Both the position numbers and the translations under genes were made by a program. The notes under the pieces were generated by a model. It saw only the letters and a list, made by a program, of their open reading frames with translations, had not been told where the DNA came from and did no database searches. A stretch of DNA of 64,000 bases from Nibribacter ruber (GTDB lineage Bacteria; Bacteroidota; Bacteroidia; Cytophagales; Hymenobacteraceae): positions 4,215,001 to 4,279,000 of the forward strand of contig NZ_CP047897.1 in assembly GCF_009913235.1 (NCBI RefSeq), given 5' to 3'. Each line of letters begins with the position of its first letter. The first letter of the stretch is position 1. Of the stretch, positions 26,885 to 34,327 are shown in pieces.

Positions 26885-27877
26885 ATGAATAGAAATGAGC
26901 AGCAGAACTACGGCCGCCAGGGAAACCAGCGCCGTACAGACGAAGACCAATACCGCGGTTCCAACCGCTATAACGCCCAAGATAGCTACCAGGACCAGAA
27001 CAGACGCCACCCGTCAGAGGATGACCGTGGGGCTGGCCTGCCCGGACGTGATGGGTATTCTACCTACTACCAGGATCAATCAGATTCCATGCGTTGGGAA
27101 GGCAGCCATCAAGACTATGCCCGCAATCCACAACGCCAGGGAGAACGCTATGACCACCCCCGGCAGTTGTCCAATGAAAGCAACAGCAGCTTAGAGGGGG
27201 CCAGTCGCAACTATGGCAACATGGGCAGCTACGGCGGGGCGCAAGGCTGGGGATCCTCCAGAAACGGGTCGCATGCTAATTCCTCTACGGGATTCAACTC
27301 CACCAGCGGTCACGGTGGCCAGTCGCAACAGCAGCAGGGGCAGCGCCAGTTCTATGGGGCCTATCGTGATCACAACAGCTTCGCGCAAGGAGAAAGAGAG
27401 CAGTATGACGGCACCAGCCGGTACGGCTCTCAAGGCGCAGATAACACCAGAGGCTGGCGGCCGTCAGAGCATGCCGGTTCCAATGGTGCGGTGAGAAACA
27501 TTGGCACCAATGATGTGTCCAGAAGAAATGATGACAGCCAGTATGAAATCTATGACAGCGCTTTGCCGCATTACAATAGAGGTGAGTACGGCAACATGAT
27601 TGGCGGTGGTTCTTACATGAGCAGTGGCTATGACCGCCGCGCCCAAAGCGAGAACAGCGGCATGATGGACTACAACGCCCCGCGCCGTGAGCACCAGGAC
27701 CAGCAGGGAGAAGGTGCCCGAAGCGAGAATTACGGCAACATGGCGGGAACCCTTAGCTATGGTTACTCAGAGGACTTCCGGAGGCAGGACGGCAGAGACC
27801 GCCGCTATGATCCCATGACCGGGCATGTGCGCGGCCAAGGATCCCAGCCGCCTTCCAGAGAAGACTTCTCCTGGTAA
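26885..27877 (+). CDS. Low-complexity Gly/Asn/Tyr/Arg-rich protein with YGNM motifs
   Basis: A 330-residue hydrophilic protein, rich in Gly, Ser, Tyr, Arg, Gln and Asn, with no signal peptide or membrane helix. Three repeats share the core YGNM followed by G and SY (NYGNMGSYGG, EYGNMIGGGSYMSSGY, NYGNMAGTLSYGY). The C-terminus is SREDFSW. The composition resembles disordered, phase-separating or stress-related proteins; function is unknown. It is followed by a classical terminator, so it is clearly an expressed unit. Confidence 0.7.
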   Translation: MNRNEQQNYGRQGNQRRTDEDQYRGSNRYNAQDSYQDQNRRHPSEDDRGAGLPGRDGYSTYYQDQSDSMRWEGSHQDYARNPQRQGERYDHPRQLSNESNSSLEGASRNYGNMGSYGGAQGWGSSRNGSHANSSTGFNSTSGHGGQSQQQQGQRQFYGAYRDHNSFAQGEREQYDGTSRYGSQGADNTRGWRPSEHAGSNGAVRNIGTNDVSRRNDDSQYEIYDSALPHYNRGEYGNMIGGGSYMSSGYDRRAQSENSGMMDYNAPRREHQDQQGEGARSENYGNMAGTLSYGYSEDFRRQDGRDRRYDPMTGHVRGQGSQPPSREDFSW

Positions 27878-27889
27878 AAGAAAAGCAAG

Positions 27890-27922
27890 AAAAAGAGCCT
27901 CTAAAGACAGAGGCTCTTTTTT
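27890..27922 (+). terminator. Intrinsic terminator after the YGNM-repeat gene
   Basis: Stem AAGAGCCTCT/AGAGGCTCTT with loop AAAGAC, followed by a T-run, 12 bp after the stop codon. Confidence 0.85.
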
Positions 27923-27959
27923 TAGGCACTTGCTGCAAAACAGGACAACCAGGGATGGT

Positions 27960-27997
27960 CGTTTTTGGGCTGTTTTCTAAGAAAAAACCCAAAAACG
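27960..27997. repeat. 38-bp dispersed palindrome, copy 10
   Basis: Lies 38 bp after the classical terminator, 82 bp after the stop of the YGNM gene and upstream of the SCO operon. Here the repeat is present in addition to a true terminator. Confidence 0.85.
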
Positions 27998-28061
27998 CTC
28001 CAGCCTCTACCACTAGACACATAATCTGTTCAAAGGCCGTGCGTTCTAGGATAGAAGGTTC

Positions 28062-28069
28062 TACCTTTG
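28062..28069 (+). promoter_or_regulatory. Putative -7 promoter box (TACCTTTG) of the SCO operon
   Basis: Matches TAnnTTTG. A start of transcription near 28076 would give a short leader to the ATG at 28104, which supports that start over the ATG at 28077. Confidence 0.5.
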
Positions 28070-28103
28070 CGCACGTATGTTATCTCATTTGACGGCATTG
28101 AAG

Positions 28104-28541
28104 ATGAATAGGGCAAAATGGCTACTGGTTTTCGGGCTAATGACAAGCTTGGGCTGCGACTCCGGGGGCGTGAAGGTGGAGAAGGTCCCCGATAAAACGC
28201 GGGTAGACCTCCTGAAAGACCAGGTGATGGCGAAGCATGACTCGGCCATGGCCCGCTACGGCGACTTGTATGTACAACGCAAGCGACTCTCCCAGCAGGC
28301 AGACTCCCTGCCAGATACCAGCGTAGCATTGAAAGAACAGTACGGCAAGACCATCCTGGAGCTGATAAAGGCAGATGACGCCATGATGCAGTGGATGCGC
28401 TCCTACAAGGCGCCAGACTCGCTCTCCCAAGATTCTGCCATGCAGTACCTGCGCCAGGAAATGCAGGAAATAACCCTCATTCAAAAGCAAATCTCCAGTG
28501 CCTTAACCCAGGCCAAGGCTTTACCGCCCACTCAAAAGTAA
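28104..28541 (+). CDS. Lipoprotein with coiled-coil region, first gene of the SCO operon
   Basis: A 145-residue exported lipoprotein: MNRAKWLLVFGLMTSLGC is a signal sequence ending in a lipobox cysteine. The mature part is helical and charged, with likely coiled coils. No family is assigned. The ATG at 28077 is also in frame but lies at the expected transcription start. The gene ends 4 bp before the SCO gene, so the three genes to 29603 form one operon linked to oxidase copper insertion or stress. Confidence 0.7.
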   Translation: MNRAKWLLVFGLMTSLGCDSGGVKVEKVPDKTRVDLLKDQVMAKHDSAMARYGDLYVQRKRLSQQADSLPDTSVALKEQYGKTILELIKADDAMMQWMRSYKAPDSLSQDSAMQYLRQEMQEITLIQKQISSALTQAKALPPTQK

Positions 28542-28545
28542 TCCC

Positions 28546-29196
28546 ATGACCAGATCACTCTTATGCGCCGGCGTTCTAGCGCTGGCCCTGGCTAGCTGCC
28601 AGAGCAACCCCGAAGAAGAAAAAACGCTTCCTATCCTGGGGCCGCGCGAGCCGCAGGTAACCATGGCCAACGGCCAGCCCAAGGTAGACACGCTGTATCA
28701 TTCCATCCCAGACTTCGGGTTCCTGGACCAGGACAGCCAGATGGTGACCCAGCAGACGGTGGCTGGCAAGATTTACGTAGCCGATTTCTTCTTCACCAGT
28801 TGTCCTTCCATCTGCCCCAAGATGAAAAGCCAGATGCTGCGCGTGTATGAGAAGTACAAAGACAATCCGGGCGTGGTGCTGCTGTCTCATTCCATTGATC
28901 CTACCCATGACACCGTGGCCGTCCTAAGAGAATATGCAGGCCGCCTGGGTGTGAAAAGCGCCAAATGGCATTTCTTAACCGGCGACAAAGACACCATCCT
29001 GGGCATGGCCCAGAACCACTACATGACCAGTGCGCTGGAAGACAAAGAAGCGCCTGGCGGTTTTGCCCACAGCGGTGCCTTTTTGCTGGTAGATCAGAAC
29101 CGCCACATACGGGGGCACTATGACGGCACCGTGGCAGAAGACGTGGACCGGCTCATGAAAGACATGGACCTGTTGCTAGCTGAGAAAAAGAAATAG
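28546..29196 (+). CDS. SCO family copper chaperone/thioredoxin-like lipoprotein
   Basis: SCO proteins deliver copper to, or reduce thiols of, the CuA site of cytochrome oxidase in the periplasm. The 216-residue product has a lipoprotein signal (LALALASC), the CxxxC motif in FFFTSCPSICPKM (near residues 88-92) and the conserved histidine region GGFAHSGAFLLVD near 168. It sits between a lipoprotein gene (4 bp gap) and a cytochrome c gene (2 bp gap), a layout consistent with a respiratory role. Confidence 0.92.
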   Translation: MTRSLLCAGVLALALASCQSNPEEEKTLPILGPREPQVTMANGQPKVDTLYHSIPDFGFLDQDSQMVTQQTVAGKIYVADFFFTSCPSICPKMKSQMLRVYEKYKDNPGVVLLSHSIDPTHDTVAVLREYAGRLGVKSAKWHFLTGDKDTILGMAQNHYMTSALEDKEAPGGFAHSGAFLLVDQNRHIRGHYDGTVAEDVDRLMKDMDLLLAEKKK

Positions 29197-29198
29197 CC

Positions 29199-29603
29199 AT
29201 GCTTTTGTACAGAACGTTGCAGGTAGTTTGCGTGCTGGGATTGGGTGCCGTACTGGCTGGGTGTTTCACAGAAAGAGGAAAGGAGGGCAAGTTGCTGTAC
29301 GGCCGTCATTGCTCCAGTTGTCACCTTGAAAACGGAGAAGGACTTCGCGGCGTCATCCCACCCCTGGCAGACTCAGATTACCTGGACAAGCACCGTGAGG
29401 AACTGGCCTGTCTCATCCGGAACGGGCTAGACGGTCCCATTCAGGTGAACGGCAGAATATACAACCAGGCCATGCCCGGCAACAGAAGCCTGTCTGAGGC
29501 AGACATTACCAACATTCTCAACTACCTGCACCAAGAGTTTAAATCGCCGGCCACGCGCGTATCACTCGCCGAGGTGAAACGTCAATTGCAGAACTGTCCG
29601 TAA
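29199..29603 (+). CDS. Monohaem cytochrome c lipoprotein
   Basis: A 134-residue exported protein with a lipoprotein signal (GAVLAGCFTERG). The haem-binding CSSCH lies near residue 38 in GRHCSSCHLENG, and the axial methionine is in NQAMPGNRSLSE. The family is small cytochrome c class I. It starts 2 bp after the SCO gene and probably passes electrons to an oxidase (inference). Confidence 0.9.
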   Translation: MLLYRTLQVVCVLGLGAVLAGCFTERGKEGKLLYGRHCSSCHLENGEGLRGVIPPLADSDYLDKHREELACLIRNGLDGPIQVNGRIYNQAMPGNRSLSEADITNILNYLHQEFKSPATRVSLAEVKRQLQNCP

Positions 29604-29638
29604 TGCGATTAAATATATTAAGTAAGTTTGGTTAAAAA

Positions 29639-29675
29639 GAAAAGGGGCGCTCCTGGTACAGGAGCGCCCCTTTTC
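29639..29675. terminator. Bidirectional terminator between the cytochrome c and Thr/Gly lipoprotein genes
   Basis: A 17-bp perfect stem GAAAAGGGGCGCTCCTG and complement around a GTA loop, with A- and T-tracts at the stem base. It lies between convergent genes. Confidence 0.85.
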
Positions 29676-29688
29676 AATTCAGAGACTT

Positions 29689-30108
29689 CTAGTTAGGGCC
29701 TGTGGTACCGGAAGTGGTAGTGCCAGACGTGCCGGTAGAGCTGGTGGTGGTTCCGGTAGTGCCGGCTGTTCCAGTAGTGGTCATACCTGTTGTTCCGGTG
29801 GTGCTGGAGGTAGTACCTGTAGTGCCAGTTGTTCCCATGGTTGTTCCTGTGGTAGTGCCGGCAGTAGTTCCCGTAGTGGTAGTGCTGGTGCCTGTGGTAG
29901 TGGAGTTCATGGTATCCATGCCTGTGGTGGTAGTGCCTTCCATGTTGGTGGTGCCGCTAGGGCCATCGTCAAAAACGCCGTTTTCTACGGTTGGGTTGTT
30001 GGGGGTGGTGCCATTGGCCTGGTCCTCCTTGTTGCTTCCGCAGGAAGAAAGAAGTAGGGTGGAGGTAAAAACGCCGGCGGCCAATAAATTCAGTTTGGTA
30101 TTTTTCAT
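29689..30108 (-). CDS. Thr/Gly-rich tandem-repeat lipoprotein
   Basis: A 139-residue lipoprotein: MKNTKLNLLAAGVFTSTLLL then SSCGS, a lipobox. The mature second half is almost only Thr, Gly and Ser in TTGTTG-type units, about 80 residues. The coding DNA is a degenerate GGTAGTGCC-like minisatellite, so length may vary between strains. It is probably exposed at the membrane as a flexible stalk; no enzyme domain is seen. Confidence 0.7.
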   Translation of the reverse strand: MKNTKLNLLAAGVFTSTLLLSSCGSNKEDQANGTTPNNPTVENGVFDDGPSGTTNMEGTTTTGMDTMNSTTTGTSTTTTGTTAGTTTGTTMGTTGTTGTTSSTTGTTGMTTTGTAGTTGTTTSSTGTSGTTTSGTTGPN

Positions 30109-30415
30109 AGGAGTGAAAGGTTTTGGTGAAATAAAATCATACCTCTTCTCTTACGGCAGTGAGCAGGTTCAAGCCAATACTTTCTCTATAAATTAAGATT
30201 ACCCCGCAGGAGGCCTTATGTAAACTAACCTACCAGCTCACGCGATTCTGCCAGAAAAGGTCCAGTCTTCTTTCATACTAAAAAGTAGGATAGGGAGTTT
30301 GGCGTCAAATAGCCCTAATCCTGTAACTGGTTGATTTAAAGTATACTTCTTCATTGGCTAAAATAATTAGTTGAAAAGTGCTTGTCTTTGTTCTTTTAAG
30401 CTAATAAATTTAGCT
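30109..30415. other. Divergent promoter region between the Thr/Gly lipoprotein and radical SAM genes
   Basis: About 300 bp of AT-rich DNA between divergent genes. I see no hairpin, repeat or ORF of note; it probably holds both promoters. Confidence 0.5.
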
Positions 30416-31513
30416 ATGATAGAGATAGGGAGACAAGTTTCTTCTTTTCCGTTTAAAGGGGCAGAAGGCAAGAAGGGTAGAGGGGCACAATACAATCCAA
30501 CCAATCCCTACCTGAAACAGGAGTACGTGGTGGCACATACCGAGGGGTTAGATGAAGAGTGGGTGCCTCCGCAGAAGACCCAGTTCCTGTCTGAGTACCC
30601 TAAGAAGATCGTCAATGAAGTGACCTCCCCGGACCTGGGACTGAGCTACTCCATGAACCCGTACCAAGGTTGTGAACACGGCTGTGTTTACTGCTACGCG
30701 CGCAACACCCATACTTACTGGGGGCTGGGTGCCGGCCTGGACTTTGAGCAGAAAATCATTGTCAAGGAGAATGCCCCGCAGGTCTTGAAGCAGCAGCTGG
30801 AAAACCCCAGATGGAAGGTGCGGCCCATCATGCTGGCCGGCAACACAGACTGCTACCAACCCATAGAAGCCAAGAAGAAAATCACCCGTGAACTGTTACA
30901 GGTTCTGCTGCAGTACAGGCACCCGGTGAGCGTGATCACCAAGAACTCCCTCATCTTGCGCGACCTTGATATATTACAAGAATTGGCTGCACTGAATCTG
31001 GTACACGTGAACGTGTCCATTACTACGTTGCAGGAAGAACTCAGGCAAAAACTGGAGCCGCGCACGGCTACCGGCATCAGAAGATTGGCCGTAGTGAAGA
31101 CTCTGGCAGAGGCCGGCGTGCCCGTAAATGTGATGGTGGCTCCGGTGATTCCGGGGTTGAACGACCAAGAGATTCCAGCCATTTTGCAAGCCGCCGCCAA
31201 TGCCGGAGCGCTGTCTGCCGCCTACACGGTGGTGCGGTTGAACGGGGCGGTGGGAGAGATTTTTGAGGACTGGGTTACCCAAGTTTTCCCAGATAGAGCT
31301 GCCAAAGTTCTGGCCCAAATTAAGTCTTGCCACGACGGTAATTTGAATGACAGTACGTTTGGAAGACGCATGCAGGGAGAGGGGCAATGGGCGGAAACCA
31401 TTCAGTCACTCTTCCAGATTTATCGCAAAAAGTGCTTCGCGGGGAGGGCCATGCCGCCCTATGACTTCTCTAAATTCACTCCCAGCATCGGCAAGCAACT
31501 CACCCTATTCTAA
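30416..31513 (+). CDS. PA0069 family radical SAM protein
   Basis: A 365-residue radical SAM enzyme. The cluster motif CEHGCVYCYARNTH (about residues 80-93) has the CxxxCxxC spacing that holds the 4Fe-4S cluster, followed by the subgroup motif AGNTDCYQPIE. The PA0069-like group is related to spore photoproduct lyase-like proteins, but its reaction is unknown. The ATG at 30416 is preferred over 30371 because homologues begin near the segment GAEGKKGRGAQYNP. Confidence 0.88.
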   Translation: MIEIGRQVSSFPFKGAEGKKGRGAQYNPTNPYLKQEYVVAHTEGLDEEWVPPQKTQFLSEYPKKIVNEVTSPDLGLSYSMNPYQGCEHGCVYCYARNTHTYWGLGAGLDFEQKIIVKENAPQVLKQQLENPRWKVRPIMLAGNTDCYQPIEAKKKITRELLQVLLQYRHPVSVITKNSLILRDLDILQELAALNLVHVNVSITTLQEELRQKLEPRTATGIRRLAVVKTLAEAGVPVNVMVAPVIPGLNDQEIPAILQAAANAGALSAAYTVVRLNGAVGEIFEDWVTQVFPDRAAKVLAQIKSCHDGNLNDSTFGRRMQGEGQWAETIQSLFQIYRKKCFAGRAMPPYDFSKFTPSIGKQLTLF

Positions 31514-32088
31514 AATATGTCAGATTAGGGGATGGTGTAGGACGTTAAAAGTAACTTAAAGTGAATTTATAAGTAAGATGCTGCTAGTGCCTGAAAACTA
31601 ATTTGTATATAAACCCAGTATGACACCCTGTCATGCTGATGCTAGATTAGCTGGAGCGTTTGGTGGGCGGTAAAAACAGAGATTGGAATCGGGGAAAGGG
31701 GATTTAAAGCAAATTCCTCTTTTTTCAGACCTTAAAGGCCTGTTATACGGCTCTGTTTGCCTAATTAATGCACGCTGCTTTTACTGGAGTAAGGTATAAT
31801 TTGCCCCTAAAAGCCCCCAGAAAATGTTCCACGGCAATGGGAGAAATCATATGGTGATACTTATATCAGTCTACAAACCAAATTTATAAATTGGCCTTAT
31901 GGAAGTGATGGTTTAAGTAGTAATAAGATCTTCGTTCTGGGAGAACATAAATTCAAGCGCTAGCCGTTTATATAATATACGATAGCAGGTAAGGGAGGTT
32001 AAGAAGTAGGGTAGCCGGGAAGGCGGTTGTCTTCGCAGATTCTCAGGAGAGATTTTCCTTCCCAAGACCTGTCTTTGTATCTTTAAGC
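31514..32088. other. Intergenic region with a possible gene remnant
   Basis: 575 bp without a clear gene. A start-less frame at 31811-31963 encodes a protein-like end (NWPYGSDGLSSNKIFVLG) and may be the tail of a decayed gene. A 10-bp hairpin with loop CCC lies near 31618-31640. A TATCTTTA box at about 32077-32084 may serve the next gene. Confidence 0.4.
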
Positions 32089-33249
32089 TTGAGAGTTTTG
32101 TCTAAACCAGGCGCGGTGGCTACCTATAAAACCAAAAGGAGTTTTCTTTTTAAACTGATCGTCTTCCTCAATATGGGGGCTGCGCTCTGGCTGCTGGTGG
32201 CACATGCCTGCTCATACATAAACCCTGCGGTTGTATGGCCGGCCAGCCTGTTTGCCCTCACCTATTCGGGAGTGCTGCTCGTCAATTTTTTGTTTGTGCT
32301 CTTCTGGCTTCTGGTGAAAAGCCGGGCCGTGTTCATCTCCTTGTTTGTCCTGCTCCTGGCGTTTGACAACCTGCGCACCCAAGTGCAGCTCAATCTGTTT
32401 CCGGCCAAGGTACCCGAAGTGGCGGAGCGCGTACGGGTGCTCAGCTTTAATGCCAGGCTATTTGATTTGTACAATTGGACGGGTAACCCGCTTACCCGCG
32501 AAAAAATCTTTAAAATGGTGCAGGACGAGGCGCCGGGCGTGGTGTGTTTTCAGGAATTCTACACCTCTACCAAGGCCGGCCGCAACAACCTGGACACGCT
32601 CCTCCACCTGCAAAAAACTACTCAAAAGCACGTAGCCTATACAGAGACTAAACGCGAAACCGACCACTGGGGGATAGCCACTTTTAGTACGTACCCTATT
32701 GTTAGAAGGGGGAATATTATGTTTAATGAAGAGACCAACAACCTCTGCATTTACACAGACATATTGGTGAAGGAAGATACGGTGCGGGTCTACAATGTCC
32801 ACCTGCAGTCTAACCGTTTCAAGCGGGAAGACTATGAGTTCTTGGGCAACCCCAACGCCCGCCCCACCAATGACGAGAAGCTGGAAGCCTCCCGGAACAT
32901 CATCATGCGTCTGAAGGTAGGAGCTGTGAAGAGAGCCCGGCAAGTAGAAGTGGTGGCCCGGCACATCCAAGAGTCACCGTACCCCGTCATTGTCTGCGGC
33001 GACTTCAATGATCCACCAGCCTCCTTTACGTATAATAAAATTAGCAAAGGCCTGAAAGACGCCTTCGTGGAGAGCGGCTGGGGAATGGGAAATACCTACA
33101 ACGGCCTGTTCTCTATTCTGCGCATTGATTACCTCCTGCATGACAAACGCATGGTGGGAAGCGGCTACCGTTCCATCCGGCAGAACTTGTCAGACCATTA
33201 TCCCATAGTGGCAGACCTGTGGCTTACCCCCAAAGAAAAGACCCGCTAA
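32089..33249 (+). CDS. Endonuclease/exonuclease/phosphatase (EEP) family membrane protein
   Basis: A protein of up to 386 residues with two or three N-terminal membrane helices and an EEP fold domain. Catalytic motifs are visible: VLSFNARLFD, a Glu in VCFQEFYTS, the GDFNDPP box and the final SDHYPIVADL. EEP enzymes cleave phosphodiesters of nucleic acids, lipids or inositols; the substrate here is open. The frame opens at a TTG (32089), which lies at the expected transcription start of a TATCTTTA box. A GTG at 32116 or the ATG at 32173 may be the real start. Confidence 0.8.
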   Translation: MRVLSKPGAVATYKTKRSFLFKLIVFLNMGAALWLLVAHACSYINPAVVWPASLFALTYSGVLLVNFLFVLFWLLVKSRAVFISLFVLLLAFDNLRTQVQLNLFPAKVPEVAERVRVLSFNARLFDLYNWTGNPLTREKIFKMVQDEAPGVVCFQEFYTSTKAGRNNLDTLLHLQKTTQKHVAYTETKRETDHWGIATFSTYPIVRRGNIMFNEETNNLCIYTDILVKEDTVRVYNVHLQSNRFKREDYEFLGNPNARPTNDEKLEASRNIIMRLKVGAVKRARQVEVVARHIQESPYPVIVCGDFNDPPASFTYNKISKGLKDAFVESGWGMGNTYNGLFSILRIDYLLHDKRMVGSGYRSIRQNLSDHYPIVADLWLTPKEKTR

Positions 33250-33269
33250 AGCTTTTGTTTCTAGTTTGC

Positions 33270-33307
33270 CGGTTTTGGATTAATTCTTGAAAAAGACGGC
33301 AAAAACG
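33270..33307. repeat. 38-bp dispersed palindrome, copy 11 (degenerate)
   Basis: The ends CGGTTTTGG and CAAAAACG are kept, but the centre (ATTAATTCTTG) is changed. It lies 20 bp after the EEP gene stop. Confidence 0.6.
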
Positions 33308-33598
33308 GTTGGCCAATTAGCGGGGCTAATTTCCACAGGTATAGCTTCCATCTAATTAAATTAGAAAGAGGCTTCACGGCCTCTCACTGGTTCTGGCGGT
33401 AAATTGAGGAGGTGTAAACCCAAAGTTTTGCCTTTCCAAAAGGCCAACCTGCAAGCATGCATTTAGCCATCTTTCTGCGGCTACTACCCTCAGATCTACT
33501 CCAGCAGATAAAGCAAACCGTGCGCAGCACGTATGACTCTGCATCGACAGCCAAGGCCATTTGCCAGCAACAAGCCAACCAAGCATCAAACCCAAGCA

Positions 33599-33686
33599 GG
33601 ATTGGAACCCAATCCAGTCCTGGTCCTGAGCGCCTCTGGTGTTTGTGCGCCGCGGCCAGCGGCGGCAGGGACAAAGTCCCACAAAC
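33599..33686. other. Nested hairpins, three-way-junction-like structure
   Basis: GGATTGG-AAC-CCAATCC at 33599-33615 is a 7-bp hairpin. At 33641-33686, GTTTGT pairs with ACAAAC and encloses CGCCGC-GGCCA-GCGGCG and GGGAC-AAA-GTCCC, forming a three-way junction. A further pair GCTTACC/GGTAAGC lies at about 33731-33763. This looks like a structured RNA or a complex repeat on either strand. Confidence 0.4.
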
Positions 33687-33850
33687 AACAGCAGTGCGAA
33701 GGGCCGGGACGGGGCCCCGCGGCCGTGAGCGCTTACCGGAAGAAATGAAAAAAGGCAGGTGGTAAGCACCGGAGGGAAGAGGCTACGGAGGAAAAGCCAC
33801 CTGCATGCACCCTGCGTGTGAAAGAAAGAAGACTTAATAAGCAGTTGAGG

Positions 33851-33900
33851 TGGTTGGTGAGGGCACCAACCACGGCTGGGTCGTTGGTGAGAACACCAAC
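33851..33900. repeat. Two tandem GTTGGTG hairpins
   Basis: TGGTTGGTG-AGGG-CACCAACCA (33851-33872) and GTTGGTG-AGAA-CACCAAC (33883-33900) are two hairpins with the same stem and a shared ACGGC suffix, a tandem duplication of a hairpin unit. Confidence 0.6.
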
Positions 33901-33957
33901 AACGGCGGAGGAATGGGAAGAAAGAAATATGAGGCCTCCCATGAAAACAATTATCCT

Positions 33958-33995
33958 CGTTTTTAGCCTATTTTCTGGAAAAGAAGCCAAAAACG
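33958..33995. repeat. 38-bp dispersed palindrome, copy 12
   Basis: Far from any called gene end. If the structured tract is transcribed on the plus strand, this copy would lie near its 3' side. Confidence 0.8.
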
Positions 33996-34285
33996 AAAAG
34001 GAAACTAATCCTTTGAGAGCGATGAGCAATCCAGAAATGCGTGCGGACACAAACGGCGCTTGCGCCAAGGTAAATAACTGAATACGGCTTCCGGCGAGTC
34101 TGGAGTTACGTTTCATCCCACGTCTCCTGAAAGCCTTCGGAAAAATTACAACCACGTCAACAAGAAGGATGAAGCAGCTTGAACCTTGCAATGAAGTAAT
34201 GACCATCTATAATCACTGGTCAAAGTGGCCTTCTGCATATTCCTATAGACAGCAATCGACAATAAGCAACCCATAACCAAACTGC

Positions 34286-34323
34286 CGTTTTCAGGCAATT
34301 TCCCTTAAAACAGTCTAAAAACG
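34286..34323. repeat. 38-bp dispersed palindrome, copy 13 (degenerate)
   Basis: Ends 4 bp from the stop of the cation diffusion gene. The arms keep CGTTTT and TAAAAACG with several mismatches between. Confidence 0.65.
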
Positions 34324-34327
34324 ACCA

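Larger units (their letters stand above)
33250..34327. other. 1.1-kb non-coding structured tract
   Basis: No convincing protein gene. It contains three palindrome copies (33270, 33958 and 34286), a GC-rich block at 33619-33730 with nested hairpins and a hairpin pair at 33851-33900. Frames reported here (for example 33374-33769 on the minus strand) have no family pattern and cross the hairpins. Confidence 0.55.

Noticed and set aside
33599-33615. A tRNA T-arm-like sequence (GGTTCCAATCC on the minus strand)
   Set aside because: The stem is not in the T-arm layout and no acceptor or anticodon arms are found nearby.
33374-33769. A 131-codon minus-strand frame in the structured tract
   Set aside because: Its product is rich in Arg, Trp and Cys with no family pattern, and it spans hairpins; it looks like a chance ORF in GC-rich DNA.
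33770-33830. RNase P-like motif GGAGGAAAAGCC
   Set aside because: The conserved P4 elements (GAGGAAAGUCC, ACAGAA) are not present in order.
33733-34206. 157-codon minus-strand frame
   Set aside because: It passes through a palindrome copy and hairpins and has no family signature.
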